A DNA stretch of 7,542 bases. It comes from Oscillospiraceae bacterium. GTDB lineage: Bacteria; Bacillota; Clostridia; Oscillospirales; Ruminococcaceae. Within the stretch, counting starts at the first letter, position 1, and each line of letters begins with the position of its first letter. Below the pieces are notes generated by a model, which saw nothing but the letters and a program-made list of their open reading frames with translations, had not been told where the DNA came from and made no database searches. Shown piece by piece: positions 1-6,163 of the stretch. Where the stretch lies: the NCBI GenBank assembly GCA_018110855.1, contig JAGBFZ010000081.1, positions 1-7,542 on the forward strand, read 5' to 3'. The translations under genes and the position numbers were made by a program.

Positions 1-152
1 GAGTTTACGCAGTTGGAGAGGGGGAAGTCGATTATTCTGTATTTTCCTCCGTAGGGAACGGCAGGCTTTGCCATATCCTGTGTAAGAGCATACAAACGGC
101 TGCCCTGTCCGCCTGCCAAAAGCATTGCGACGCATTCTTTTTTAGTGTACAT
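1..152 (-). CDS. glgC: Glucose-1-phosphate adenylyltransferase, N-terminal fragment (runs off window)
   Basis: GlgC makes ADP-glucose from glucose-1-phosphate and ATP, the committed cytosolic step of bacterial glycogen synthesis. Only the first 50 codons are present; the rest lies beyond base 1. Visible are the nucleotidyl-transferase loop [14 protein letters not shown] (residues 11-24) and the block [20 protein letters not shown] (29-48), both characteristic of ADP-glucose pyrophosphorylases. The start ATG (152-150) is preceded by a strong AAGGAAGGA ribosome binding site at 161-169 with 8-base spacing. The gene begins 32 bases after the glgB stop on the same strand with no terminator between, so co-transcription with glgB is likely. 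A GlgD-type paralogue cannot be fully excluded from a fragment, but the intact GGQGSRL loop favours catalytic GlgC. Confidence 0.93.
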   Translation of the reverse strand, partial: MYTKKECVAMLLAGGQGSRLYALTQDMAKPAVPYGGKYRIIDFPLSNCVN

Positions 153-184
153 CTTGAAAATCCTTCCTTTCGGTTTAATGCGGT

Positions 185-2341
185 TTATTCCGCTGATTTA
201 TCGGTCTTTGGTCTGCGTCCTCGTTTCTTGGGAGCAGCTTCTGCCGATGTATTTGCTGTTTTTTCCGCTGCTGCAGTCTTTGCAGCAGGCTTCTTTGCCG
301 CTGCTGCCTTTGCCGCTGCAGTCTTTGCAGCAGGCTTCTTTGCGGTCTTCTTTTTGGGCGAAGCGGTTTCCTTGACATTTGCTGTCTCGGTAACGTCTAT
401 CTTCTCGCCGCTCTTTTTCCTGCGGGTCTTGGGGGGAACATACTTAAAGAACATTGCGGACAGTCCGGGAATTGTAAGGGAAATAGAATAATCGCAGCCA
501 TGCATTGAATATTCCTTTGCCTTGATCTTTCCGTTGTCCACCTCTCCGCTGCCGCCGTATTTGATATCGTCGGTGGAGAATATCTGCTCGTAGGTTCCCT
601 CATAGGGAACGCCTATCCTGTAATCGCTCCGCTTAACGGGAACGAAATTGCATACAACGATTATCTCGGAAGTCTTCTCGGGGTCGGAATTGTCGATTCG
701 TCTGAAGGAGATAACGCTCTGAGTATAATCATCGGCGCATATCCACTTGAAGCCGTCCCATGAATCATCATCGTGCCAGAAGGCGGGGGTATTCTTATAG
801 AGATTGTTAAGATCTCTGTAGAAATCGTTCATCTTGCGGTGGGTCTCGAAGCCAAGGAGCATCCAGTCAAGCTCCTTTTCGTAATTCCACTCGATTACCT
901 GAGCAAGCTCGTTGCCCATGAAATTGAGCTTCTTTCCGGGGTGAGCTATCATATAGGAAGCAAAGGCTCTCTGGCTTGCAAACTTGCCCTCCATGGTGCC
1001 GCTGCTCATTTTGCCGTAAAGGGAAGCCTTTCCGTGTACGACCTCATCGTGGGAAATGGGAAGCACGAAATTCTCGCTGAATGCATAGAAGAAGGAGAAG
1101 GTAAGCTTGCCATGGTCTCCCGCTCTGTAAATGGGGTCTGTGCGCATATAGGAAAGGGTATCGTTCATCCAGCCCATGTTCCACTTGAAGTTGAAGCCAA
1201 GTCCTCCCACATCTGCGGGCTTTGTTACCATAGGCCATGCGGTGGATTCCTCTGCGATCATCAGCACGTCGGGATTTCTGGAGAAAACGGTGGTATTGAG
1301 CTTCTGTAAGAACTCGATAGCCTCAAGATTCTCATGTCCGCCGTTCTTATTGGGTCTCCACTCACGTCTGTCATAATCAAGATAAAGCATGGAAGCAACA
1401 GCGTCAACACGCAGACCGTCAACATGGAATTTCTCTATCCAGTAAACGGCGTTTGAAATGAGGAAGCTTCTTACCTCGCCCTTGCCGTAGTCGAACACTC
1501 TTGTTCCCCATGCGGCGTGCTCCTTTTTGAGGGGGTCGCTGTATTCATAGCAGCAGTCGCCGTCAAATTCAAAGAGACCTGCGGCATCCTTGGGGAAATG
1601 AGCGGGGACCCAGTCGAGGATAACGCCTATGCCATTCTGATGGAAGATGTCGATCATCTGCATGAACTGCTCGGGAGTTCCGTAACGGGAGGTGGGAGCG
1701 TAGTAGCCTATTACCTGATAGCCCCATGAGCCGTCATAGGGATATTCCGCAAGGGGCATGAGCTCTAAGTGGGTATAGCCCATGTCCTTTAAATAATCGG
1801 ACATTTCATGGGCGAATTTAACATAGTCAAAGGGAGAGCCGTCCTCATACTGCCTCCATGAGCCGAGGTGAGCCTCGTAGATGTTCATGGGGCTTTTGTA
1901 GATGTTGGTCTTTTTCTTGTACTCATACCACTTTTTGTCATGCCACTCGTAATTGTCAATATCAAAATACTTTGTGGCGGTATTGGGTCTCAGCTCCATG
2001 TGTGCGCCGTAGGGGTCTGCCTTGTCCACAATGCTCATGTGAGAGGTCTCAACGCTGTATTTATAGGTAAAATACTGCTCCACGCCCTCAAGGAAAATTT
2101 CCCATACTGTGGGGTCATCTAAGCGGTACATGGGGTTTTTCCGTCTGTCCCAGTTGTTGAAATCGCCTACCAGGGAAACGGACTTGGCATTTGGCGCCCA
2201 TACACGGAAGTAAACTCCCTCTTTGCCGTCCTTTACGCCCTTGTGAGCGCCGAAGAAATTAAACGCCTCACAGTTGCTGCCCTCGTGGAAAACAAAAAGA
2301 GGAAAATCATAATCTCCGATAGAGGATCTGTTTTTGCTCAT
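185..2341 (-). CDS. glgB: 1,4-alpha-glucan branching enzyme with Lys/Ala-rich C-terminal tail
   Basis: GlgB cuts alpha-1,4-glucan chains and re-attaches them as alpha-1,6 branches during glycogen synthesis in the cytosol. The 718-residue product has an N-terminal CBM48-type domain (about 20-130, with [20 protein letters not shown] at 45-64) and a GH13 barrel (about 150-520). GH13 regions are visible: DWVPAHF (243-249), [12 protein letters not shown] (309-320, nucleophile D313), IAEEST (362-367, probable acid/base E364) and [10 protein letters not shown] (429-438, D432). A C-terminal beta domain ends near residue 635. After it comes an odd extra tail, 638-718, with 25 K/R, 22 Ala and 8 acidic residues, a duplicated [10 protein letters not shown] (668-677 and 683-692), and an AT-hook-like KKRGRRPK (705-712). 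Known GlgB proteins usually end at the beta domain. The ribosome binding site AAAGGTGG (2355-2362) lies 13 bases from the ATG, longer than usual. A promoter lies at 2409-2437, and glgC follows directly. Confidence 0.97.
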   Translation of the reverse strand: MSKNRSSIGDYDFPLFVFHEGSNCEAFNFFGAHKGVKDGKEGVYFRVWAPNAKSVSLVGDFNNWDRRKNPMYRLDDPTVWEIFLEGVEQYFTYKYSVETSHMSIVDKADPYGAHMELRPNTATKYFDIDNYEWHDKKWYEYKKKTNIYKSPMNIYEAHLGSWRQYEDGSPFDYVKFAHEMSDYLKDMGYTHLELMPLAEYPYDGSWGYQVIGYYAPTSRYGTPEQFMQMIDIFHQNGIGVILDWVPAHFPKDAAGLFEFDGDCCYEYSDPLKKEHAAWGTRVFDYGKGEVRSFLISNAVYWIEKFHVDGLRVDAVASMLYLDYDRREWRPNKNGGHENLEAIEFLQKLNTTVFSRNPDVLMIAEESTAWPMVTKPADVGGLGFNFKWNMGWMNDTLSYMRTDPIYRAGDHGKLTFSFFYAFSENFVLPISHDEVVHGKASLYGKMSSGTMEGKFASQRAFASYMIAHPGKKLNFMGNELAQVIEWNYEKELDWMLLGFETHRKMNDFYRDLNNLYKNTPAFWHDDDSWDGFKWICADDYTQSVISFRRIDNSDPEKTSEIIVVCNFVPVKRSDYRIGVPYEGTYEQIFSTDDIKYGGSGEVDNGKIKAKEYSMHGCDYSISLTIPGLSAMFFKYVPPKTRRKKSGEKIDVTETANVKETASPKKKTAKKPAAKTAAAKAAAAKKPAAKTAAAEKTANTSAEAAPKKRGRRPKTDKSAE
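270..343 (-). repeat. 29-bp perfect direct repeat (two copies, 45-bp period) inside the glgB tail
   Basis: Bases 270-298 and 315-343 are identical over 29 bp, offset by 45 bp (15 codons). They encode the two [10 protein letters not shown] units (residues 667-676 and 682-691) with the same codons, which points to a recent in-frame duplication rather than convergent codon choice. Each copy contains GCTGCA, a 5-base gap, then TGCAGC (270-286 and 315-331), so the mRNA can form two identical 6-bp hairpins near the 3' end of glgB. That hairpins have any function is not shown. Confidence 0.9.
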
Positions 2342-2408
2342 ATTCCGAAAATATCCACCTTTCAGGTTATTTGATGCGGAAAAAATAGCTCCGCTTATCT
2401 TACTTAAT

Positions 2409-2437
2409 ATTTTAACAGATTATGCATGAGATTACAA
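2409..2437 (-). promoter_or_regulatory. Sigma-A promoter for glgBC (extended -10)
   Basis: Read on the minus strand, TTGTAA (2437-2432) is followed by a 17-base spacer and TAAAAT (2414-2409). The spacer ends in TGT, giving an extended -10 motif TGnTAAAAT. The predicted start is near 2402, giving a leader of about 60 bases before the glgB ATG. The leader carries only a weak 5-bp hairpin (2376-2394). This supports transcription of glgB independent of spoIIE, although no terminator is seen after spoIIE and read-through remains possible. Confidence 0.6.
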
Positions 2438-2443
2438 GGGGTG

Positions 2444-2460
2444 TTGTAAAAGTTTTACAA
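2444..2460. promoter_or_regulatory. Perfect 17-bp palindrome, candidate operator upstream of glgB
   Basis: The sequence TTGTAAAAGTTTTACAA is a perfect dyad of two 8-base arms around one central base. It lies 6 bases upstream of the -35 hexamer of the glgB promoter, with its centre about 50 bases before the predicted start. Such a position is typical for an activator or an upstream repressor site. It resembles LacI/CcpA-type half sites (TGTAAA) but is odd-centred and lacks the central CG of a cre site, so the regulator is unassigned. It has no following T-run and is too AT-rich to be a good terminator for spoIIE. Confidence 0.45.
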
Positions 2461-2554
2461 TTCTCACTTATTTCTTACATTCCCTTTGTGCAATATAACA
2501 ACACTTTTGCAGTATTTAGCATATATAATTGTAAACAAATGGTTAATAAAACGA

Positions 2555-4882
2555 TTAAGCCTTGTAGAGCCTCAGAACTGCGGCTGTTCTGTCGTCGGGA
2601 CGGTCTCCCCCGTATTCGTCCGCAGCTGCCATTATCCTGCCGCATATCTGCTCGCAGGTGAGCCTGTCATTTTCAAGCACTGCTGCAACGGCTGCGCTTG
2701 TAATGTCAATGCCGTCGGTGGTCATGAGCACACGGGAATTTTCATCGAGCATTATCCTTTCCTCGGTGACGGGCAGTCCGCTTATTATCCCCACGGGGGC
2801 GGAGCTGTCGCTGTATATGCTCATAACGGGGCTGCTCCCATCCTCACGGGTCAGGACGGCTGTGGGCGCCGCTCCCATCTTGATAAGCCTGCCCTCACCC
2901 GTATAGAGATCGGTCTTTAATATGTCAACGGTGGTGAATATTTCCTCCGAAGAGGCGGCGGACATTATCACATTGAGCATCTTTACCGCATTGCGGCTGC
3001 CCATTCCGCCTATCATCATTCTGCGAAGAAGATTTACCGCAAGGGTGCTGCGGGAGCCTGCCTTCCCCCCTCTGCCCATGCCGTCGGAGAGAATTATGTA
3101 ATAGCTTCCCATGCCGTCCTCAAAGCAGGCATGACTGTCTCCGCAGCAGCCCTCAGCAGCCTCTGCGGATATCTCGCAGTCGGGAACATATCTGCCCTCC
3201 TGCCGCCATCTGATACGGCAGAGCCTGTCATCCCCTTCTCCGCAGAAGGTCACTGCGGGTCTTGCCGGACGGACTCCGAAAAGGGCGGCAAGGCGTTCTG
3301 TCACGTCATTCAGATGAATATCCTTAAAATCCTCGTCGGGACAGATATATGCCTCTGCGAAGGGTCTCTGCTCCTTGTCAAACAAGACCTCTGCGGAACG
3401 GACGGTAAACTCCTCCTCAAGCAGCCTTCGGAGTATTTTCGACAGCTCCTCGTCCTCTCTCATGGTATCGTTCATTTCCTCCGAAAGCTCGCTTATCATT
3501 CCGCAGGAGGCGGAAAGCTGCTCCGAGGCGCTGTCTAAAAATCGCCGCAGGTATGCCGATCTTCTTCGGGATATCCTGCCCACCCCCGCCGCACGGCTGA
3601 AGCTGTCAGCAAGCTGCGCTTTTTTCGAGCAGCCTTCAAAGCCCGACGGCAGCTCCTTTGCAGTGATCTTACCCTTTTTCTCCGCAATGCTCTGAGCGGC
3701 TTTGAAGCATTTTTCAAGACCGTCAGGCGAAAGGCTGCCGCAAGCCGCGCTGCACCCGCGCTGTGAGCAAGCAGCGCCGCATACACTGCTCCTGACATCC
3801 GAATAAGCATCCTGCGCACAATTATCGGAAGTGCGCATAAATATCTCCGCAGCTGTCTGAACATCCTCGCCTACCTCCTCAAGCACCTTTGCCGCAAATC
3901 TCAGCTTGTCCGAACGGATATCATTCTTTTCCGAAGAAGCGAAAATGCCGTTTAGCTTAGGAAGATAGAGCCTTTCGGGGATAAGGCAGTATAATGCCGC
4001 CGCAATTCCCGTATCCGCAATAAATTCGGGAGTTCCCGAGGGCATTCCCGCCGCTGCGGATATCCCGAAGGCGGACAGGATAAAGGCAGTATTGACCGCA
4101 TATTTTCCTTTGACCGCATACAGTCCCGTTACAAGCCCTGCAAAGGCGAGCATTGCTCCGCTTCTGCCCAGAGACTGCTCCGCAAGCAGAAATGCTGCGG
4201 CGGACAGTATTCCCACTGCTGCTCCCCCTGTACAGCTGAATTTCCTTGCCGCTGCGGCAACAAAAAAGCCTGCGGCTATCCTGCCTAAGTTTACGAAGCC
4301 TGTCTCGGGAGAGCAGAGGGCGCAGATACCGAGCATATATGTAATTCCCATGGCGGCGGTGCGAAAGCCTCCGACTCCTTCGGAATAAAAGCCCGTCTTT
4401 ACTGCTCTGACTGTCTCGCAGAGACAGTATGCCGCTCCCGAGCACATCACCGCTCTGAAAAATACTGCGATAAACATTACCCAGTCTCCGCCGTTAGCGG
4501 CAGACACTGCTGCACTGCTGATAAAATATGCTCCTCCTGCCGCAAGCGACCGCATTTTCGGAGTGCATTTTTTTCGGAATATCCACAGAAATGCTGCGGT
4601 AAACGCTGCTGCTGACAGCTCGGAGATATGCTTCCAGAGACTACCTGCCGCCGCCCATGCACAGAACATTCCGAACACCGCCGTCCATGCCGACAGGGGA
4701 CTTCCCGCTGCTGCAAGAGACGCTCCGAAGGGTGACGCTGCTCCGCCTATCTTCATTTCGGCGATGATGAAGCCCATGACTGCCCACAGCACTGCCGCTG
4801 CAGTCTGCGCCTGCGCTTTACGGGGGCAGGCGTTCTCGGTCCGAAGAGACATCTCCCCCGTTTTTTCCGTCCTTGTGATCAT
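2555..4882 (-). CDS. spoIIE: Stage II sporulation protein E, membrane PP2C-type phosphatase
   Basis: In sporulating Firmicutes SpoIIE sits at the polar septum, interacts with FtsZ, and dephosphorylates SpoIIAA-P so that sigma-F becomes active in the forespore. The 775-residue product (B. subtilis SpoIIE is about 827) has about ten hydrophobic segments between residues 24 and 300, rich in Ala and Gly, then a cytosolic linker (about 310-560) and a PP2C domain (about 570-775). Phosphatase motifs include ILSDGMGRGGKAG (597-609, metal ligand D600), TVDILKTDLY (651-660), MGAAPTAVL (669-677), TTDGID (721-726, D723) and RPDDRTAAVLRL (761-772, D763/D764). The linker holds a cysteine cluster (C368, C372, C377, C381, then C392). 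The start ATG has an AGGAAG site at 4889-4894 with 6-base spacing. No convincing Spo0A boxes or sigma-A promoter were found upstream. It diverges from zapA and is followed by glgB. Confidence 0.93.
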   Translation of the reverse strand: MITRTEKTGEMSLRTENACPRKAQAQTAAAVLWAVMGFIIAEMKIGGAASPFGASLAAAGSPLSAWTAVFGMFCAWAAAGSLWKHISELSAAAFTAAFLWIFRKKCTPKMRSLAAGGAYFISSAAVSAANGGDWVMFIAVFFRAVMCSGAAYCLCETVRAVKTGFYSEGVGGFRTAAMGITYMLGICALCSPETGFVNLGRIAAGFFVAAAARKFSCTGGAAVGILSAAAFLLAEQSLGRSGAMLAFAGLVTGLYAVKGKYAVNTAFILSAFGISAAAGMPSGTPEFIADTGIAAALYCLIPERLYLPKLNGIFASSEKNDIRSDKLRFAAKVLEEVGEDVQTAAEIFMRTSDNCAQDAYSDVRSSVCGAACSQRGCSAACGSLSPDGLEKCFKAAQSIAEKKGKITAKELPSGFEGCSKKAQLADSFSRAAGVGRISRRRSAYLRRFLDSASEQLSASCGMISELSEEMNDTMREDEELSKILRRLLEEEFTVRSAEVLFDKEQRPFAEAYICPDEDFKDIHLNDVTERLAALFGVRPARPAVTFCGEGDDRLCRIRWRQEGRYVPDCEISAEAAEGCCGDSHACFEDGMGSYYIILSDGMGRGGKAGSRSTLAVNLLRRMMIGGMGSRNAVKMLNVIMSAASSEEIFTTVDILKTDLYTGEGRLIKMGAAPTAVLTREDGSSPVMSIYSDSSAPVGIISGLPVTEERIMLDENSRVLMTTDGIDITSAAVAAVLENDRLTCEQICGRIMAAADEYGGDRPDDRTAAVLRLYKA

Positions 4883-5045
4883 TTTTATCTTCCTTTCTTT
4901 TTTCTCTTTATATTTTTTCGGGTCGATATATAGTTAAAGAATACCATTATTTTTGTGCGAAAAAGCTCACATCAGCGCAATAAATCTTTTTTATCACTTG
5001 CGGATAACTGACGGATATACATGAAAATGCTCTTATATAATTGTT

Positions 5046-5079
5046 ATTTCCCGAATACGGTCGGGTGAGGTCGGGAAAT
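5046..5079. repeat. Inverted repeat with tandem GGTCGGG heptamers, candidate regulator site
   Basis: ATTTCCCGA (5046-5054) is perfectly complementary to TCGGGAAAT (5071-5079), 9-bp arms around a 16-base gap. Within it GGTCGGG occurs twice, at 5059-5065 and 5069-5075, exactly 10 bp apart, that is one helical turn. The CCCGA of the left arm could pair with either heptamer. The second heptamer ends 22 bases before the -35 of the strong promoter at 5098. Direct repeats at a one-turn period beside a promoter suggest a regulator-binding site. It also lies upstream of spoIIE on the other strand. No regulator can be named. Confidence 0.4.
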
Positions 5080-5097
5080 TGCAGGCGGCTTTTTTCC

Positions 5098-5126
5098 TTG
5101 ACAAAAGACTGCCGATGTATTATAAT
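5098..5126 (+). promoter_or_regulatory. Perfect-consensus sigma-A promoter (P1) upstream of zapA
   Basis: TTGACA (5098-5103), a 17-base spacer and TATAAT (5121-5126) match the housekeeping consensus at all twelve positions with optimal spacing. The predicted start is near 5133, 233 bases before the zapA ATG. Such a strong promoter that far from the coding start implies either a long structured leader or a separate small transcript. Confidence 0.75.
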
Positions 5127-5132
5127 CAGAAT

Positions 5133-5295
5133 AAAAAGATATGTCGGAAAATGGGGTTTTGAAATGAAAAAGGCAGCTCAGCTGATAATTTTTCCTCTAA
5201 GCCCATCCCCTCAAAAATTCCGGATCCGATGACAACGGTCAATCGGGTCTTGGGACAGGCATCGGGGACGATGACAAATAATCCCGTCTCAGCTC
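5133..5295 (+). ncRNA. Candidate structured leader or small RNA from P1
   Basis: This segment lies between the two plus-strand promoters and contains foldable parts. A hairpin at 5223-5249 pairs GATCCGATGAC with GTC-A-ATCGGGTC (11 bp including a G-U pair, one bulged A, loop AACG). A second at 5260-5273 pairs CATCG with CGATG around a GNRA-type GGGA loop, and may be enclosed by GGGAC (5252-5256) with GTCTC (5286-5290). CGATGACAA occurs at both 5227-5235 and 5269-5277, so CATCG could pair with either copy, allowing alternative folds. I do not recognise a riboswitch, T-box or 6S class, and no terminator T-run follows. Whether this is a discrete RNA or a zapA leader is unresolved. Confidence 0.25.
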
Positions 5296-5324
5296 TTGTA
5301 TTTTCAGCAAAAATGCATTATAAT
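5296..5324 (+). promoter_or_regulatory. Sigma-A promoter (P2) proximal to zapA
   Basis: TTGTAT (5296-5301), a 17-base spacer and a perfect TATAAT (5319-5324) form a good housekeeping promoter. Transcription would begin near 5331, giving a short leader of about 35 bases that includes the zapA ribosome binding site. It likely drives zapA and the downstream U32 gene. Confidence 0.65.
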
Positions 5325-5365
5325 TGTAATAATAATAAAAATTTCAAGCCGAAAGGAACGGACAG

Positions 5366-6157
5366 ATGAACAGTGTAAACAAAGTCAAGGTCACTATCTG
5401 CGGCAAGGAGTATAATCTCCAGACCGACGAGACCCCCGAGTATCTCATTTCTCTTGCAAAGCGTGTGGACAAGGAAATAAACGATTTAGTAAAGGCAAAG
5501 CCCAATTTCGGCATTCAGAACGCCGCTGTGTTCGTTGCGCTCACTTCTCTTGACGAGGCTCAGAAGGCTGCCGACAGCATTGAGAATATCCGCACCCAGA
5601 TCAAGACCTATATGTCGGAGACTGCCAAGGCACGCAAGGAAAAGGAAAAGCTGGCAGACAAAAACAAGGCTCTTTCCGAAAAGATAGAGGCTCTTGAAAA
5701 GGAGATAAAGGAACTTAAAAAGCGTCCTCCCCTTTATGACTGCGAGCAGCTTGTGCTGGAAAACACCATTACTCCTGCGGTGACTATCTATGCGGAGGAG
5801 AATACTGCTGTTTCCGAGGAGACGGATATTTCCGAAAAGGTGATGCTTTCCGAAGAGAAGCAGGAATCCGAAAAGGAATCGGCTCCCGATATAAAGTCGG
5901 AGGATAATGCAACGTCCGAGGAAGCTCCCATGGAGCATGACAATACCATCTCTTCCGATGAAAAGAAAGATGCTCCCGCCGAGAGTGCCGGATGCGGCTC
6001 GGATGCCAGTAAAGGCGAAGAAATGCCCGATACAGCAGAACACGGAGGGGTTGACGGAGGAGCAGGCACAGAAGCTCAGAATGATGGCGGTAATTCACAA
6101 AATGCTGACTTGACACCCGCCCATCAGAACAGAAAAAGCAGAAAGAAAAGGCATTAA
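5366..6157 (+). CDS. zapA: Cell division protein ZapA with long acidic C-terminal extension
   Basis: ZapA proteins bind FtsZ in the cytosol and bundle or stabilise the Z ring. Residues 1 to about 85 match the ZapA domain: VKVTICGKEYNLQTDETPEY (7-26), a helix with VDKEINDL (34-41), then NAAVFVALTSLDEAQ (52-66). A charged coiled coil continues to about residue 119. Typical ZapA proteins are about 90-110 residues; this one has 263. The extra part (about 120-263) is low in hydrophobics, with about 26 acidic residues between 144 and 222, a hexapeptide repeat (150-189), a Gly/Asn-rich stretch (226-247) and a basic end, RKSRKKRH (256-263). The ribosome binding site AAAGGAA (5352-5358) supports the start. 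Promoters lie at 5296-5324 and 5098-5126. The U32 gene follows after six bases, so the two probably form an operon. Confidence 0.87.
   Translation: MNSVNKVKVTICGKEYNLQTDETPEYLISLAKRVDKEINDLVKAKPNFGIQNAAVFVALTSLDEAQKAADSIENIRTQIKTYMSETAKARKEKEKLADKNKALSEKIEALEKEIKELKKRPPLYDCEQLVLENTITPAVTIYAEENTAVSEETDISEKVMLSEEKQESEKESAPDIKSEDNATSEEAPMEHDNTISSDEKKDAPAESAGCGSDASKGEEMPDTAEHGGVDGGAGTEAQNDGGNSQNADLTPAHQNRKSRKKRH
5813..5932 (+). repeat. Degenerate 18-bp / hexapeptide SE(E/K/D)xxx repeat in the zapA tail
   Basis: Within the ZapA-like protein the units SEETDI, SEKVML, SEEKQE and SEKESA start at residues 150, 156, 162 and 168, an exact six-residue period. After a four-residue gap SEDNAT (178) and SEEAPM (184) follow. 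In DNA the TCCGA core recurs at 5813, 5831, 5849 and 5867, every 18 bp, and again at 5915. The pattern suggests expansion of a short acidic, serine-bearing unit. Confidence 0.7.
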
Positions 6158-6163
6158 CGATAT

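Larger units (their letters stand above)
4883..5365. other. Divergent spoIIE/zapA intergenic control region
   Basis: This 483-bp stretch carries no convincing protein gene. From left to right it holds the spoIIE ribosome binding site and an AT-rich spoIIE leader (to about 4990), an inverted repeat with tandem heptamers (5046-5079), a perfect-consensus plus-strand promoter (5098-5126), a structured transcribed segment (about 5133-5295), a second plus-strand promoter (5296-5324) and the zapA ribosome binding site AAAGGAA (5352-5358). The only internal short ORF with a start codon worth noting (5164-5232, 22 codons) has a poor ribosome binding site. Confidence 0.7.

Noticed and set aside
773..1309. 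178-codon plus-strand ORF opposite glgB.
   Set aside because: Antisense shadow of the well-supported glgB reading frame; its product has no recognisable motifs.
2376..2394. Small hairpin (GCGGA/TCCGC) in the glgB leader as a riboswitch or attenuator.
   Set aside because: Only a 5-bp stem with a 9-base loop; no conserved aptamer features seen.
2444..2460. Reading the palindrome as a CcpA cre site.
   Set aside because: It has an odd centre, lacks the central CG and misplaces the conserved CA, so it does not fit the cre consensus well.
4915..4965. Spo0A box-like sequences upstream of spoIIE (around 4921 and 4955).
   Set aside because: Best matches differ from TGTCGAA at two or more positions or need an inserted base; no properly spaced sigma-A hexamers accompany them.
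5081..5096. Possible intrinsic terminator (GGCGGC followed by a T-run) after the 5046-5079 inverted repeat.
   Set aside because: The inverted repeat ends 11 bases before the T-run, and the GC block before the T-run has no pairing partner next to it.
5164..5232. 22-codon ORF (starts MKKAAQLIIF) downstream of the perfect promoter.
   Set aside because: Only a weak GGGG ribosome binding site, no recognisable family, and its end overlaps the start of the 5223-5249 hairpin. Possible but not supportable as a gene.
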